Positions 63,831 through 64,000 of a DNA stretch of 64,000 bases are shown in pieces. The position numbers were made by a program, and so were the translations under genes. A model generated the notes under the pieces. That model searched no databases. It saw only the letters and a program-made list of their open reading frames with translations, and was not told the DNA's origin. The stretch comes from Loxodes magnus. Its lineage: Eukaryota; Ciliophora; Karyorelictea; Loxodida; Loxodidae. Numbering within the stretch: the first letter of the stretch is position 1; the number at the start of each line of letters is the position of its first letter. Location: assembly GCA_946699065.1 (NCBI GenBank), contig CAMPDV010000681.1:62001-126000 (forward strand), given 5' to 3'.

Positions 63831-64000
63831 CAATTTAATTCATTTTTATGCATTATCAAGATTTACCGTATAATCACCTCTTCCTCTTACTCTTCCTCTT
63901 TTTCTTCTATTTCTGTTTTTATTTTTGAAGAATTAAGTTCATACATTTTTTCAATTTTTTTGTTATCTAAATTCTTTAAATTTTTATCTAATCATTGAAT

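Noticed and set aside
1-64000. CRISPR arrays, telomere repeats, LTR pairs
   Set aside because: The repeats seen are simple repeats, WD blades, the tail motif and LINE sequence. No regular spacer array, no telomere-like G-rich runs and no long terminal repeats were recognised.

Overview
This window is very AT-rich nuclear DNA from a protist that uses all three standard stop codons as sense codons: TAA and TAG for Gln, TGA for Trp. The evidence is direct. Two long paralogous genes (19595-22189 and 47718-50309, + strand) read without a break for about 860 codons only under this code. At matched positions TGA in one copy faces TGG in the other, and TAA faces CAA. This code is known from ciliates of the Condylostoma type and from karyorelicts such as Loxodes. 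I therefore infer a ciliate of one of those lineages, but I cannot fix the genus from sequence alone. Because almost no triplet is an unconditional stop, open-frame length is a poor gene signal here, so most calls rest on protein motifs, copy comparison or RNA conservation.

Layout: 1-3580 is an inverted, decayed third copy (C) of the gene unit. 3600-8620 and 9115-11765 hold two LINEs (non-LTR retrotransposons) on the minus strand, with endonuclease and reverse transcriptase motifs. 11765-14640 has a coding-like stretch and a broken protein kinase. 15094-24855 is duplication copy A: 3' part of 18S, ITS1, 5.8S, ITS2, a 28S missing its 3' end, spacer, a stub of 18S 5' end, the RING-WD40 gene and a long AT-rich tail with repeated motifs. 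24860-37800 is mostly AT-rich with weak coding-like fragments. 37800-41515 is a third LINE, on the plus strand. 42238-52850 is duplication copy B, with a longer rRNA relic but a different internal loss. 53960-54330 is a LINE 3' fragment, 54928-55144 holds two tRNA-like genes, and 58790-59990 is a decayed TPR-repeat gene. The rest is AT-rich with little recognisable.

The most interesting content is the RING, Gln-rich linker, pentapeptide, seven-blade WD40 gene family. It looks like an E3 ubiquitin ligase built on the plan of a TRIM-like or recognition protein. Both intact copies sit directly downstream of a truncated 18S 5' end. Their WD40 blades are nearly identical to one another except at a few positions just after the Gly-His motif. 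The rRNA relics in the two copies lack different pieces, and several of those losses are bounded by short direct repeats. A roughly 45-bp non-coding motif recurs three times behind each intact gene and once behind the decayed one.
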